DNA from: Shewanella sp. HN-41
Lineage (GTDB): Bacteria > Pseudomonadota > Gammaproteobacteria > Enterobacterales > Shewanellaceae
DNA length: 64,000 nt
Assembly: GCF_000217915.1 (NCBI RefSeq)
Contig: NZ_AFOZ01000030.1
Coordinates: 1 to 64,000, forward strand
Direction: 5' to 3'
Position numbers and translations under genes: made by a program
Notes under the pieces: generated by a model
What the model saw: only the letters and a program-made list of their open reading frames with translations
What the model was told of the DNA's origin: nothing
Database searches by the model: none
Part shown: piece by piece, positions 17,928 to 27,267 of the stretch
Layout of the letters: each line of letters opens with the position of its first letter
Position numbering within the stretch: position 1 is the first letter of the stretch

Positions 17928-17953
17928 TACATTGCACCTAAAAACACAATGTA
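17928..17953. promoter_or_regulatory. Dyad TACATTG-N12-CAATGTA, candidate LysR operator
   Basis: Seven-base perfect arms separated by 12 bases in the gap between the DoxX-like gene and the divergent lysR. The position, 56 bases upstream of the DoxX start, and the spacing fit a LysR-type binding site. Confidence 0.4.
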
Positions 17954-18077
17954 GTGATACTCATATAAAGCACACTACTGCTATATGGCGGAATTATGGG
18001 CCCACAAAAAATAAATAAATATGGAATAATATCTAACATCTACTAAAATAATTCTTTATTTGTTTAAGGGCTTTGCC

Positions 18078-18977
18078 ATGACCTTAGAACAACTGTTAAT
18101 GTTTAATACTGTCGCCCTCGCCGGCTCGCTAAAAGCGGCCAGTGACAAATTACATAAGACACAACCCGCAATTAGCCAAAGCATTAAACAGCTTGAATAT
18201 CAATTGGATATAGTTCTTTTCGACCGCCAAGGTTATCGGTTAGCACTGACCCAAGAAGGGCGAAAATTACTGCAATACGCCCAGCGCGTACTCAACGAAG
18301 CACAGGAAATGCGCCAAGTGGCAAAGCATCTGGCCAAAGGCAATGAAGCCAGCATCACCTTAGCCTTTGAGGCCTCCTTTAATCTTGCCAGAATTTTGCC
18401 TATTCTGGAGCGAACACAAAATGAGTTTCCACATACACAAATCATTCTTAAACAAGAGTATTTAACGGGTGCACTCGAAGCCTTAAATCGTGGCAAAGCC
18501 GATATTGCGATTTCAGCTGGCGGTATTGAGCCCATACGCTCAAGCCATTTTGAGCTTGTATATTTATTTTCGGGAAGTCTGTTGGATGTCGCCTCCCCTC
18601 GTTTACTCGGCCGTTATCCCACCCTAAGCCATGTACGAGAATTGGTGAACGAGTACCAGATTGTGATTCAAGATACCGGGTCGGGAACCGCCAATATTGA
18701 ATTTGGGGTTCAAGCAGGGCAACGCCGTTGGTATGTCAATGATTTTTATACGAAGAAAATGCTCATTCAAGGTGGTATGGGGTGGGGAAAACTCCCCCAT
18801 TATATGGTTGAAGAAGCCCTCGCCGAAGGAAGCTTACAACCGCTTGAACTGCGGGAAAGGCAAAACCTGATCCAACTCGACTACTATGTTATGCGACCAC
18901 CCCACTCACCCTTAGGCCCTGTCGCTCAAGCACTGTGGGACAATTTAGTGCAACTTGCCACGGCACCAATGTCGTAA
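18078..18977 (+). CDS. LysR-family transcriptional regulator
   Basis: A 299-residue LTTR. The N-terminal HTH reads MTLEQLLMFNTVALAGSL, then AASDKLHKTQPAISQS. The effector domain follows from about residue 90. ATG 18078 is chosen because AAGGG lies seven bases upstream and the canonical LTTR start results; an in-frame TTG at 18060 is less likely. It is divergent from the DoxX/dioxygenase pair and is the probable regulator of both. Ligand unknown. Confidence 0.9.
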   Translation: MTLEQLLMFNTVALAGSLKAASDKLHKTQPAISQSIKQLEYQLDIVLFDRQGYRLALTQEGRKLLQYAQRVLNEAQEMRQVAKHLAKGNEASITLAFEASFNLARILPILERTQNEFPHTQIILKQEYLTGALEALNRGKADIAISAGGIEPIRSSHFELVYLFSGSLLDVASPRLLGRYPTLSHVRELVNEYQIVIQDTGSGTANIEFGVQAGQRRWYVNDFYTKKMLIQGGMGWGKLPHYMVEEALAEGSLQPLELRERQNLIQLDYYVMRPPHSPLGPVAQALWDNLVQLATAPMS

Positions 18978-19072
18978 TCAAAAACTCAGATGAAATGAAA
19001 TGAGCACGCTGCTTTTCCTACATCAACCTGTCATGGTAATGCAAAGTTAAGCACCCGTGGGGCTTCATAGGA

Positions 19073-19372
19073 TTAATGATTTAGTAAGTTTACCCATTCC
19101 TGGGGACTCGCCAAAATAAATTGATACACGCTACCATCCACAAGGGTAATTTTTATCGCGTCCGAGGTAACAGGTAAAATACCACCACCCTTGCCCCAAC
19201 ATTGCTCAACTTTGGCGATGTCTTTTCTCTGCAGTTCGTATGGACCCAGTCCCAATGTTTTATTGTAGGGAGAAAAACAAATGAGATGTTCGGTGACACT
19301 TAACTTGCCATCAGCCCGTGCTACACCATTTTGACTCGTCGCGACTGAAGATTTGATAGGGGCTTCCTGCAT
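19073..19372 (-). CDS. Small GRAM/PH-like domain protein, uncertain
   Basis: A 99-residue cytoplasmic protein with no signal or TM segment. It is built of short beta strands around KLSVTEHLICFSPYN and LQRKDIAKVEQCWGKG, ending in a helix (PQEWVNLL), a pattern that resembles GRAM or bacterial PH folds. I chose ATG 19372 because GGAG lies seven bases upstream; an in-frame ATG at 19396 has no ribosome site. I do not recognise a specific family and assign no function. Confidence 0.55.
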   Translation of the reverse strand: MQEAPIKSSVATSQNGVARADGKLSVTEHLICFSPYNKTLGLGPYELQRKDIAKVEQCWGKGGGILPVTSDAIKITLVDGSVYQFILASPQEWVNLLNH

Positions 19373-19460
19373 ATTTTCACTCCATTGATCCCGCATTTAA
19401 GAACTGCCCATAGCGAAAATTAACCTAACACATAAACTAATTACATGGTTAGACAAAAAT

Positions 19461-19483
19461 AAAGGGCCTTTCGGCCCTTTTAT
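19461..19483 (-). terminator. Terminator of the protease operon
   Basis: Stem AAAGGGCC / GGCCCTTT with a 4-base loop, followed on the minus strand by TTATTTTTG. It lies 23 bases past the stop of the small secreted protein. Confidence 0.85.
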
Positions 19484-19505
19484 TCAACTTTCATCACAGC
19501 GTAGC

Positions 19506-19970
19506 TTATTGGATTTCTTGCTTAGCAAGAGCTCGATCTAACTTAGCACGCTCCACTTCGGGAAAAGCTTTCAGGGTTTGCAGAAGGCCCATAAGATCGG
19601 TTCCCTCTTCTGCTGCCAGCAGCAGTAAGTTGTTGTTATTTTGCCAATCGACTTTCAGCCCATGGACCTTAGCAAAGTCAGCCGCAGAAACACTAGGCTT
19701 TAACTTGACCACTAACTTACCCGTGATTTCAGCAAAAGGCGTGCCCGACTGAGTCACTACTTTTTGACCTTTAACCAATTGCTTAGCTTGTTTAATGCCG
19801 GTCTCAGTTTTGACGTAGTACTGGGTATCTGTGCCCAAAAACTCGGCTCGGCTCACCTGAACACCTTTAGACTCTGTTTGAGGTTCAGTCAGCTCGACTT
19901 TGTTATGTGCCATCGCTTGTGCAGATAATGAAAGTGCAACTGCAACTAATGATAAATTCAATGTTTTCAT
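19506..19970 (-). CDS. Secreted stand-alone protease propeptide/chaperone-like protein
   Basis: A 154-residue periplasmic protein with signal peptide MKTLNLSLVAVALSLSAQAMA. The C-terminal part (GKLVVKLKPSVSAADFAKVH onward, about residues 83-150) has the pattern of a subtilase propeptide or inhibitor-I9-like domain. Here it is encoded separately, directly downstream of a kexin-like protease gene with a 10-base gap. Aeromonas sobria has the same arrangement: the serine protease ASP needs the downstream ORF2 product as an external chaperone. I infer a similar folding or inhibitory role. The N-terminal half (about 25-80) is unassigned. Confidence 0.68.
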   Translation of the reverse strand: MKTLNLSLVAVALSLSAQAMAHNKVELTEPQTESKGVQVSRAEFLGTDTQYYVKTETGIKQAKQLVKGQKVVTQSGTPFAEITGKLVVKLKPSVSAADFAKVHGLKVDWQNNNNLLLLAAEEGTDLMGLLQTLKAFPEVERAKLDRALAKQEIQ

Positions 19971-19980
19971 CTAATACTCC

Positions 19981-22095
19981 TTAAGATGCAGACTTGGCAA
20001 CATGGCCATGGAAACGAATTGACCAGCCTTTTAGCTTGCCATCAGCTTCGTTAGGAATAGAAATATAGCCTTGGTCGTACTTGATAAATCGATAGCTACC
20101 GCTATTCACATCAATTAATTTAATGGTCCATTCACCCTTTGATGACTCGCCATAGAAGGCATTTGACAACATAGGGGTTGCATCAAAACCAGCCACAAGA
20201 TCTTCAGGGTCATTCTTATCCATCACACCTTGGTACACTAGACCGTTATAGGGTGTCATTAATACACTCTTAGTACCTGCAGGCGAAATAAGCTCAACGG
20301 CCAGATCGGGTAGACGTAAGTGATCGGCAGTTAACTCAATTTGTACCGCTTCGATCACTAAATCATCCGCCACGTCTAGAGTATCGCTAACCCCATTAAC
20401 ATCCGCATCTGGAATAGCTTTTACCAATTCTTGGCTTGCTTGCCACTGCGTTACCACGTACTCCCCTAAATCCTCTGCATAGGATTTAGCCAGTTTGACG
20501 GCCTCACTCACATTTACACGGCCAAAACCATAGAGGTTATGGAACGAAAAGCCTGCCGCATTTTGCTGCCAAGCAGGAATCGCCACATATTCTGGCGCCG
20601 CTTCACCGTCACCGATAGTGACTGTTTTAGCAACAATATCCGCATCCACTTTAGTTGAGGTTTTAGCCAGCACATGGCGAACGTCGCGCCAGGTCAAATC
20701 TGGATTTGCACTCATGATCACTGCCACTGCACCGGAAGTATTAGGCGCGGCGGACGAAGTACCATTCATCGTTGAAGTGTAATCACAGTTTGGATTTAGG
20801 GGATGTAATCCACCGTGGAATGGTGTACTTGGTCGATCTTCAGCAATCGCTGAGCCATTCTCACATCCCATACGATCTGTCGTGACAATCGCAGGATTAT
20901 CTTCACCATATTCCCCGCCTGGAGCCGTCACAAAAATGTTGGAGCCCACAGAGGAATAACTCGATAATTCTCCCTTAGCGTTGATAGCACTCACCACTAA
21001 GTTATAGACGTTAGCATTATCACTCGACATGTTGGAGTTATGGAAAGGCAAGCCATGGTTAGCAGGATTTTCTGCCGTTGCCGAGAAATAATCCCCAGGT
21101 AACCAGAAAGTACGGAAACGATAATAGTCATAACCATTACCCGCAGATTTTACAAAAATACTGCCTTTACCACCGAAGCTTTGAGTCGCTATATCCTGGT
21201 AAACTTCCGTTTCATCCTCATCAAAACCATGTGGGAAGGGTACGCTATAACCATAACTTTGGTTAAATACGCGGGCTTGATCACTATAGGCACTGGCACC
21301 ATGTGATTTAGTAAAGTTTTCAAATGTTTGCACATTTGCCACTTTACCCGTCGGGTCTGAATCGAGGAAGTTAAAACCAATCAATTTAGCCTTAGGGGCA
21401 ACACCTCGTCCACCGATACCATTCCAGCCTTCGGCGGCAATAATACCGCCAACCGCAGTACCGTGGCCCGACTTACCGGAGAAAGGTGTTGGGTCCACAG
21501 TGCCGGTGATTAAATTATATGAGCCACCATTTACGGTATTGTTCATCAGATCCGAATGGGTAATTTCTAAGCCATCATCCACTACGGCAACGGTGACACC
21601 TTGTCCCATAACCTGTTGTGAGATCGCACCGCTCACATTCATATCTTCACCGGCAATACCGCGGTTCGCCGCAAATGCATTCTGCCCTGTGTTTTTTAAG
21701 TGCCATTGATAGGCAAATAGTGGATCGCCATGCTTAATATTGATCGTCAGATTGGCTTCGGCCTGTAGCTGACCATCAGACACTTTAAATCGAACGACTT
21801 CGGTGCCCTCACTCGCATCGGACTCATAGGTAAATTCACCGGTATTTTTGTTGACTAAGGTTAAGGTACCTAATTTTAAATCTGCGGGATCAACCAAAGA
21901 ATAAGTTAACCCACCTTCAGCATCGGTTGCATCCAACTTACCGGAGAATAATATAGATTGCGATACATCAATGACCATATCAGCAGTAGTGGGTGCAGTG
22001 TTGACCTTAGCCACAGGCTCAGGGGTCTTTTTATCACTTCCACAACCTGCTAATAAGGCAGCCGTGATGCTTAATGCAACAATGGACATACGCAT
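19981..22095 (-). CDS. Kexin-like subtilisin-family serine protease, lipoprotein
   Basis: An S8-family protease of about 704 residues. It starts with a lipoprotein signal (lipobox LAGC), then a cadherin-like repeat (about 35-120). The catalytic domain has Asp in VAVVDDGLEITHSDL, His in SGHGTAVGG and Ser in NGTSSAAPNTSG. A C-terminal P/Homo-B domain (from about 555) contains LRLPDLAVELISPAGT and GEWTIKLIDVNSG. This is the layout of proprotein convertases and of Aeromonas ASP. I place the start at ATG 22095, since AAGGA sits nine bases upstream; the ATG at 22104 is too close to that site. The protein is expected to be tethered to the outer membrane, with no N-terminal propeptide. The small secreted gene just downstream may supply that function in trans. 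Confidence 0.88.
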   Translation of the reverse strand: MRMSIVALSITAALLAGCGSDKKTPEPVAKVNTAPTTADMVIDVSQSILFSGKLDATDAEGGLTYSLVDPADLKLGTLTLVNKNTGEFTYESDASEGTEVVRFKVSDGQLQAEANLTINIKHGDPLFAYQWHLKNTGQNAFAANRGIAGEDMNVSGAISQQVMGQGVTVAVVDDGLEITHSDLMNNTVNGGSYNLITGTVDPTPFSGKSGHGTAVGGIIAAEGWNGIGGRGVAPKAKLIGFNFLDSDPTGKVANVQTFENFTKSHGASAYSDQARVFNQSYGYSVPFPHGFDEDETEVYQDIATQSFGGKGSIFVKSAGNGYDYYRFRTFWLPGDYFSATAENPANHGLPFHNSNMSSDNANVYNLVVSAINAKGELSSYSSVGSNIFVTAPGGEYGEDNPAIVTTDRMGCENGSAIAEDRPSTPFHGGLHPLNPNCDYTSTMNGTSSAAPNTSGAVAVIMSANPDLTWRDVRHVLAKTSTKVDADIVAKTVTIGDGEAAPEYVAIPAWQQNAAGFSFHNLYGFGRVNVSEAVKLAKSYAEDLGEYVVTQWQASQELVKAIPDADVNGVSDTLDVADDLVIEAVQIELTADHLRLPDLAVELISPAGTKSVLMTPYNGLVYQGVMDKNDPEDLVAGFDATPMLSNAFYGESSKGEWTIKLIDVNSGSYRFIKYDQGYISIPNEADGKLKGWSIRFHGHVAKSAS

Positions 22096-22723
22096 GATAG
22101 ACATTCCTTCTTGTCATTACATCTTATAATTCAGTGTTAGATAATCGTGATTTAAGCACAATTATTCCGTACCAAATTCTGTTATTTTAATTATTTTTCA
22201 CGCCATAATAATTAACATACATCCTCGGCGTGATGCAGACCTTTTAACACAAGTAACGACCTTGTCAAAATAAAAATAAACGATACGCCCGACTAAATAT
22301 CTTGATTTAATGACAAATTATTCACAAAAAAACAAAATAAAAATGATTACACCAAGAAATAAAAGCAAGCTAAAAATTCAATATAAATAATCGCTTATGA
22401 TGCATACGCCATCAAAAAACAGTCATCATATCAATTAGCCTCAAAAGATATGAAATTAAACATAATTAATTACACTTTTAAAGAAACTTATTACCATATG
22501 ACATACAGTCAACTATTTATAGAATGAAATACCGTATTAATGATATATAAATCCGACCATAAATTAATCATTACTAACCTGAAAAATAGTACATTCAGCG
22601 GATTGATTATAAAATTAAATACGTAATATTCATTTTCAACCACCCATTAATTATTATTTAACCCAGTAAATAACTATTAATTATTGATAAGGGAATAAAT
22701 AACATCGAAATACTGCCAATAAC
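22096..22723. other. Long AT-rich intergenic region upstream of the protease
   Basis: More than 600 bases without a plausible gene on either strand, visibly richer in A/T than the neighbours and full of short A and T runs and TTAATTATTA-like palindromes. It probably holds the protease promoter. H-NS-type binding is possible but not shown. Confidence 0.5.
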
Positions 22724-22754
22724 AAAAAAGCCCTTCAAGTTTGAAGGCTTTTTT
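22724..22754 (-). terminator. Terminator of gnd
   Basis: Arms AAAAAAGCCCTTCAA and TTGAAGGCTTTTTT pair with one bulged C, followed by T on both strands. It lies 24 bases beyond the gnd stop. Confidence 0.88.
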
Positions 22755-22777
22755 AGATATGCAACGTTTATTCGGTA

Positions 22778-24304
22778 TTAAAGCTTTGTTAAGGTGCGCT
22801 CTTTTGCACTCCAATCTAAGTGATATTTTTCACCCGCTGGCGTATCAATACGCTCAAAGGTGTGAGCACCGAAAAAGTCCCGCTGACCTTGAAGCAAGTT
22901 CGCTGGTAATGTTTCGCAGCGGTAACTATCGTAATAGGCCAGAGCAGAACTAATACAAGGTGCAGGAATACCTTGCATCACGGCTGCAGCAACCGCTGTG
23001 CGCCATTGACCTTGCTTTTCAGATAAGGCCGTTGCAAAGCTGTCCGCCATCAACAGATTGCTAAGATCGGCATTGGCTTCATAGGCTTGGGTAATTGATT
23101 GCAAGAAAGTCGCCCGAATAATACAACCCGCCCGCCAAATTTTTGCAATTTGCGCAAAATCTAACTGCCATTGTTGTTCATGGGCCGTCATCGCCATCAA
23201 CTGGAAGCCTTGGGCATAACAACAGACTTTTGCGCAATATAATGCGCTTTCAAGGGCCTCAATCAATAGCATTTTTTGCGCATTATCGATAGCAGGCATA
23301 TTTGGCCCAGCCAATTTATGGCTGAGTTGTAGACGTAGGGATTTTTGAGTACTCACGGCGCGAGCATACACAGCTTCAGCAATCGTCGGCGCCGGACAAC
23401 CTATTTGTAAACTGCTTACCGCAGTCCACAAGCCTGTGCCTTTTTGGCCCGCTTTATCTAAGATCATTTCCACCAACGGTTTACCCGTTAATGGATCGGC
23501 CTGTTTTAAGACTTCGGCACTGATCCCCATCAAATAGCTGTTCAAGCTGCCTTTGTTCCAGCGTTCAAACACATCGCCCACTTCTGCAGCGCTCATACCT
23601 AAACCGTCATGCAATAGTTGATATGCCTCACAAATCAACTGCATATCAGCGTATTCAATACCGTTGTGCACCATCTTCACATAATGGCCAGAACCCGCAG
23701 GACCAATATAAGTGGTGCATGGCTCGCCTTCTGTCACTGGATTGCCCGGTTCGAAGCGCTCTATGGGTAAACCTGTACTCCCATCAACCTTAGCGGCAAT
23801 GGCTTTCCAAATAGGAGCAACGTGATGCCATGCAACAATATCACCGCTTGGCATAAGTGATGGACCGAAACGCGCACCGACTTCACCGCCCGAAACCGCC
23901 GAGCTGAAAAATACAAACTGACCTTTGTAACGCGCTTCACGCTCGACAGTGTCAGTCCATAGGCTGTTACCTGTATCGATAACAATATCGTCGGACTCAA
24001 TTCCGGCAGAAATCAAGGCACTACAAACACCATCCACAGGTGCACCGGCGGGAACAGAAAGCACAAGAATGCGGGGTTTTGTGAGACTGGCTAACATTTC
24101 AGTAAGATTAGCACAACCAAGAATACGAGGTTCGAGTCCAGCGCGTTCCAATTTTTCTTGCTGTATAACACCATTAACTTTAACAGGATCGAGGTCAAAT
24201 GCGCTGACGTGATATTGATTATCCGCGATGTTTAGCGCGAGGTTTTTACCCATAACGCCAAGGCCAATTACGCCGATATCATTAAGATTGCTGTGGTTTT
24301 GCAT
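22778..24304 (-). CDS. gnd: 6-phosphogluconate dehydrogenase, decarboxylating
   Basis: Gnd converts 6-phosphogluconate and NADP+ to ribulose 5-phosphate, CO2 and NADPH in the oxidative pentose phosphate pathway. The 508-residue protein has the N-terminal nucleotide-binding motif GVIGLGVMGKNLALNIADN, the substrate region SSAVSGGEVGARFGPSLMPSG and the catalytic-site stretch YVKMVHNGIEYADMQLICEA. The start is ATG 24304 with GGGA nine bases upstream; the longer GTG-initiated frame to 24325 is unlikely. It stands alone with its own terminator. Confidence 0.95.
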   Translation of the reverse strand: MQNHSNLNDIGVIGLGVMGKNLALNIADNQYHVSAFDLDPVKVNGVIQQEKLERAGLEPRILGCANLTEMLASLTKPRILVLSVPAGAPVDGVCSALISAGIESDDIVIDTGNSLWTDTVEREARYKGQFVFFSSAVSGGEVGARFGPSLMPSGDIVAWHHVAPIWKAIAAKVDGSTGLPIERFEPGNPVTEGEPCTTYIGPAGSGHYVKMVHNGIEYADMQLICEAYQLLHDGLGMSAAEVGDVFERWNKGSLNSYLMGISAEVLKQADPLTGKPLVEMILDKAGQKGTGLWTAVSSLQIGCPAPTIAEAVYARAVSTQKSLRLQLSHKLAGPNMPAIDNAQKMLLIEALESALYCAKVCCYAQGFQLMAMTAHEQQWQLDFAQIAKIWRAGCIIRATFLQSITQAYEANADLSNLLMADSFATALSEKQGQWRTAVAAAVMQGIPAPCISSALAYYDSYRCETLPANLLQGQRDFFGAHTFERIDTPAGEKYHLDWSAKERTLTKL

Positions 24305-24510
24305 TATATAATTCCCACGGGTCACAGAGGTTAGAACTAACCAATTTTGAGGGGCAATTATACCGATCTTTGTAACTTAATTACCAGAGAGAAAAGGCGA
24401 TGCATACGATTGACAATCTCGATGAGACTGAGATTGCCAATTCCATATTGCAAAACTGGCGAGTTAAAACTTAGCTCAAGTGATACGTGTATTGACCCGT
24501 TTATGGACAC

Positions 24511-24825
24511 CTAGTGAGCCAACTTAAGCCCTAAAACGCCCAATAGAATGAGTAACAAACTGGCCATTTTAAGTAGGCTAACACCTTCTCCAAACAGGAT
24601 AACGCCTGCAATTGCCGTCCCCATGGCACCAATGCCCACCCACACACCATAGGCTGTGCCTATGGGTAATTGCCTAACGGCAATCCCCAATAGCAAGACA
24701 CTCACCACCATGGACGACACTGTAAAGATACTTGGCCACAAACGACTAAAACCTTCGGTATATTTAAGGCCAATAGCCCAACCAATCTCGAAAAGACCTG
24801 CTAGCACTAATAAAAACCAGCTCAT
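24511..24825 (-). CDS. sugE: Guanidinium exporter SugE/Gdx (SMR family)
   Basis: Gdx is a four-TM small multidrug resistance protein that exports guanidinium in exchange for protons as a dual-topology dimer. The 104-residue sequence begins MSWFLLVLAGLFEIGWAIG, with the essential Glu13, followed by LKYTEGFSRLWPS and LPIGTAYGVWVGIGAMG, matching E. coli SugE. The start at 24825 has GGGGAG six bases upstream; the ten extra codons to 24855 are leader. A guanidine-II riboswitch lies directly upstream and its second hairpin abuts this ribosome site, which supports guanidinium rather than quaternary-ammonium transport. Confidence 0.95.
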   Translation of the reverse strand: MSWFLLVLAGLFEIGWAIGLKYTEGFSRLWPSIFTVSSMVVSVLLLGIAVRQLPIGTAYGVWVGIGAMGTAIAGVILFGEGVSLLKMASLLLILLGVLGLKLAH

Positions 24826-24831
24826 AGTGAA

Positions 24832-24886
24832 CTCCCCAAAAGGGGTCGTCCCCATGTTAGATAAGGCGTTTTAGGGTCGTCCCTAA
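24832..24886 (-). ncRNA. Guanidine-II (mini-ykkC) riboswitch
   Basis: Read on the minus strand, two small hairpins carry the class-defining loop: TTAGGG-ACGA-CCCTAA (24871-24886) and GGGG-ACGA-CCCC (24842-24853), separated by 17 bases. The Shine-Dalgarno GGGGAG (24832-24837) follows after four T and could pair with the CCCC arm. Guanidinium binding should stabilise both hairpins and leave the ribosome site free, turning sugE on. Bases 24887-25069 upstream hold no gene, only a GCACTTTG / CAAAGTGC dyad at 24960-24998. Confidence 0.92.
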
Positions 24887-25069
24887 GCCATTTGACGTGT
24901 GACCATGCGCGCCCAGAGTAACCAATCAGGGATCTAAACGCTGCTAGATTTCATCCGCGGCACTTTGCGGTTTTGAGTCTAAAGTAAAGCCAAAGTGCGA
25001 CAATGAGTGCACTAGCCTAGCAAACCTATCACCTGAGTATCAATCTTTGCAGACAAATATCGGCAAGAA

Positions 25070-25106
25070 AAAGCGATAGCCAACCTGTAGCCTTGGCTAT
25101 CGCTTT
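25070..25106 (-). terminator. Terminator of the acyl-CoA ligase gene
   Basis: A 14-bp stem (AAAGCGATAGCCAA / TTGGCTATCGCTTT) with a 9-base loop, followed on the minus strand by TTCTTGCC-type sequence, 23 bases past the stop. Confidence 0.9.
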
Positions 25107-25129
25107 GATATAACGATGCTCCCAAGCAG

Positions 25130-27034
25130 TTACACTAAAGCATCGGCGTACCCCATACGGGTTAAGGTCGTGCGCACTAAGTCCAAAGTTTGGGGATCTT
25201 CAATGGTCGCTGGCGCGGTAAATTGCTGATTATCGGCAATTTTACGCATAGTCCCACGTAGGATTTTTCCAGAGCGAGTTTTAGGTAATTTTTGAATAGC
25301 GCTCACCAATCTAAAGGAGGCAACGGGGCCTATTTCTTGACGCACTAAACTAATCAGCTGTTTATGCAATTCTTCATCGCTGATAGTCACTCCCTTTTTA
25401 AGCACCACTAATCCCAAGGGAACTTGGCCTTTGAGCTTATCATCAACGCCAATCACTGCAGCCTCGGCCACATCGGGGTGTTGACACAGCACCTCCTCAA
25501 AGCGCCCCGTCGATAACCTATGGCCAGCCACATTAATGATGTCATCGATACGACTCATAATGTACAAATAACCATCCTCATCCATATAGCCCGCATCGCC
25601 CGTGAGATAATAGCCCGGATACATAGATAAATAACTGTCTTGATAGCGTTTATCATTCTGCCAGAGGGTCGTTAGAGTGCCGGGAGGGAGTGGTAATTTG
25701 ATCACCACATTACCCGATACATTGGCGGCAACTTTTTCACCTAATTCATCGACCACATCGACTTGATACCCTGGAACGGGCCTACCTGGCGATCCCGCTT
25801 TCACGGCAATTGGCGCGGTACCCATCAGATTAGCGGCCACTGGCCAGCCGGTTTCAGTTTGCCACCAGTGATCGATCACTGGCTTATTCAACTTGGCCTC
25901 GGCCCAATGTAAGGTATCGGGGTCACAGCGCTCCCCGGCTAAAAATACGTTTTTCAAACAGGTTAGATCGACATCTTTGACATAGTCTGCATCGGGGTCT
26001 TCCCGCTTGATGGCTCTGATAGCCGTGGGGGCAGTGAAGAAGCTTTTCACTTTATATTTCGCAATCGTACGCCAAAAGGCGCCCGGATCTGGAGTCCCAA
26101 CGGGTTTACCTTCGTATAATAAGGTGGTCGCCCCGACCAATAAGGGTCCATAGACAATATATGAATGCCCCACTACCCAACCCACATCGGATGCGGCCCA
26201 AAACACATCGCCTCTGCCAATGTCGTAGATATGGGTCATTGACCAAGCCAAGGCCACGGCATGGCCGCCATTGTCCCTAACGACACCTTTAGGTTGCCCC
26301 GTCGTACCCGAGGTATAAAGCACATAAAGCGGATCGGTTGCATTTACGGCCACACAATCGACACTGTCACACCCCACAACCGCAGATTGCCAATCGTTAT
26401 CCCGCCCCGCTTGCATCTGCGCCTCATATTGAGGTCGATTTAAAATCAAACAATGGTTAACTTTATGTTCTGCCTCATTTAATGCTTTATCTAACAAAGG
26501 CTTATAGGGCACAACCCCAGATGGCTCAATACCACAGGATGCCGACATCACCAATTTTGGCTTGGCATCATTGATACGTGTGGCTAACTCATTGGCGGCA
26601 AAACCACCAAAAACCACCGAATGAATCGCGCCAATCCGAGCACAGGCCAGCATGGCGTAGGCGGTTTCGGGCACCATAGGCATGTAAATCACCACTCGGT
26701 CACCCTTAGTCACACCAATACTCGTTAAATATCCGGCGAGCCGAGATACCTGCGCGAGCAGCTCGTTATAGGTAATGCTGTATTCGGTTTCAGTCACAGG
26801 ACTGACATAATGGATGGCGATATGCTCTCCACACCCCACTAAAATGTGCCTATCAATGGCGTTATAACAAGTGTTTAATTCCCCATCACTAAACCAGCGA
26901 TAAAATGGCGCATGGCTTTCATCTAATATCTGCTTACTGGGTGTTACCCAATCGAGTGCCTTGGCTGCTTGTTGCCAAAATTCGGATTTATTCTCTATCG
27001 ATGCTTGATGTAATTGTTGTGCCACATCTGTCAT
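25130..27034 (-). CDS. Propionyl-CoA synthetase-like AMP-forming acyl-CoA ligase (PrpE family)
   Basis: An acyl-adenylate-forming enzyme that activates a short-chain acid with ATP and CoA. The P-loop motif is YTSGTTGQPKGVVRD, and HWWQTETGWP and GYYLTGDAGYMDEDGY are also present. The C-terminal SGKILRG holds the Lys that can be acetylated. Its length and N-terminal pattern (SIENKSEFWQQAAKALDW) fit PrpE better than acetyl-CoA synthetase. I chose ATG 27034, which has GGGAGG upstream and aligns with the family; ATG 27079 would add 15 residues. It lies beside the liu cluster but is divergent from the L,D-transpeptidase gene. Activation of propionate or a branched-chain acid is inferred. Confidence 0.85.
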   Translation of the reverse strand: MTDVAQQLHQASIENKSEFWQQAAKALDWVTPSKQILDESHAPFYRWFSDGELNTCYNAIDRHILVGCGEHIAIHYVSPVTETEYSITYNELLAQVSRLAGYLTSIGVTKGDRVVIYMPMVPETAYAMLACARIGAIHSVVFGGFAANELATRINDAKPKLVMSASCGIEPSGVVPYKPLLDKALNEAEHKVNHCLILNRPQYEAQMQAGRDNDWQSAVVGCDSVDCVAVNATDPLYVLYTSGTTGQPKGVVRDNGGHAVALAWSMTHIYDIGRGDVFWAASDVGWVVGHSYIVYGPLLVGATTLLYEGKPVGTPDPGAFWRTIAKYKVKSFFTAPTAIRAIKREDPDADYVKDVDLTCLKNVFLAGERCDPDTLHWAEAKLNKPVIDHWWQTETGWPVAANLMGTAPIAVKAGSPGRPVPGYQVDVVDELGEKVAANVSGNVVIKLPLPPGTLTTLWQNDKRYQDSYLSMYPGYYLTGDAGYMDEDGYLYIMSRIDDIINVAGHRLSTGRFEEVLCQHPDVAEAAVIGVDDKLKGQVPLGLVVLKKGVTISDEELHKQLISLVRQEIGPVASFRLVSAIQKLPKTRSGKILRGTMRKIADNQQFTAPATIEDPQTLDLVRTTLTRMGYADALV

Positions 27035-27267
27035 AAGGCCTCCCATCATGAGCTCATCTATGTGTACCATAGATGACATTTTCCCCTTCCTTCCCGTGGA
27101 TGATTATGACTCGCAACGCATTATTCCCCCATTAGACTAAGGGATATAGCCAATGACTATTTAACCAGATTGGGGCAATAAATAATGGAAATGGGTCTTG
27201 CTGAACCTAGAGCATCCACTTAATCTTATGTCTTAAATGGATTTTTTCACGGGAAGAAATACGCATT

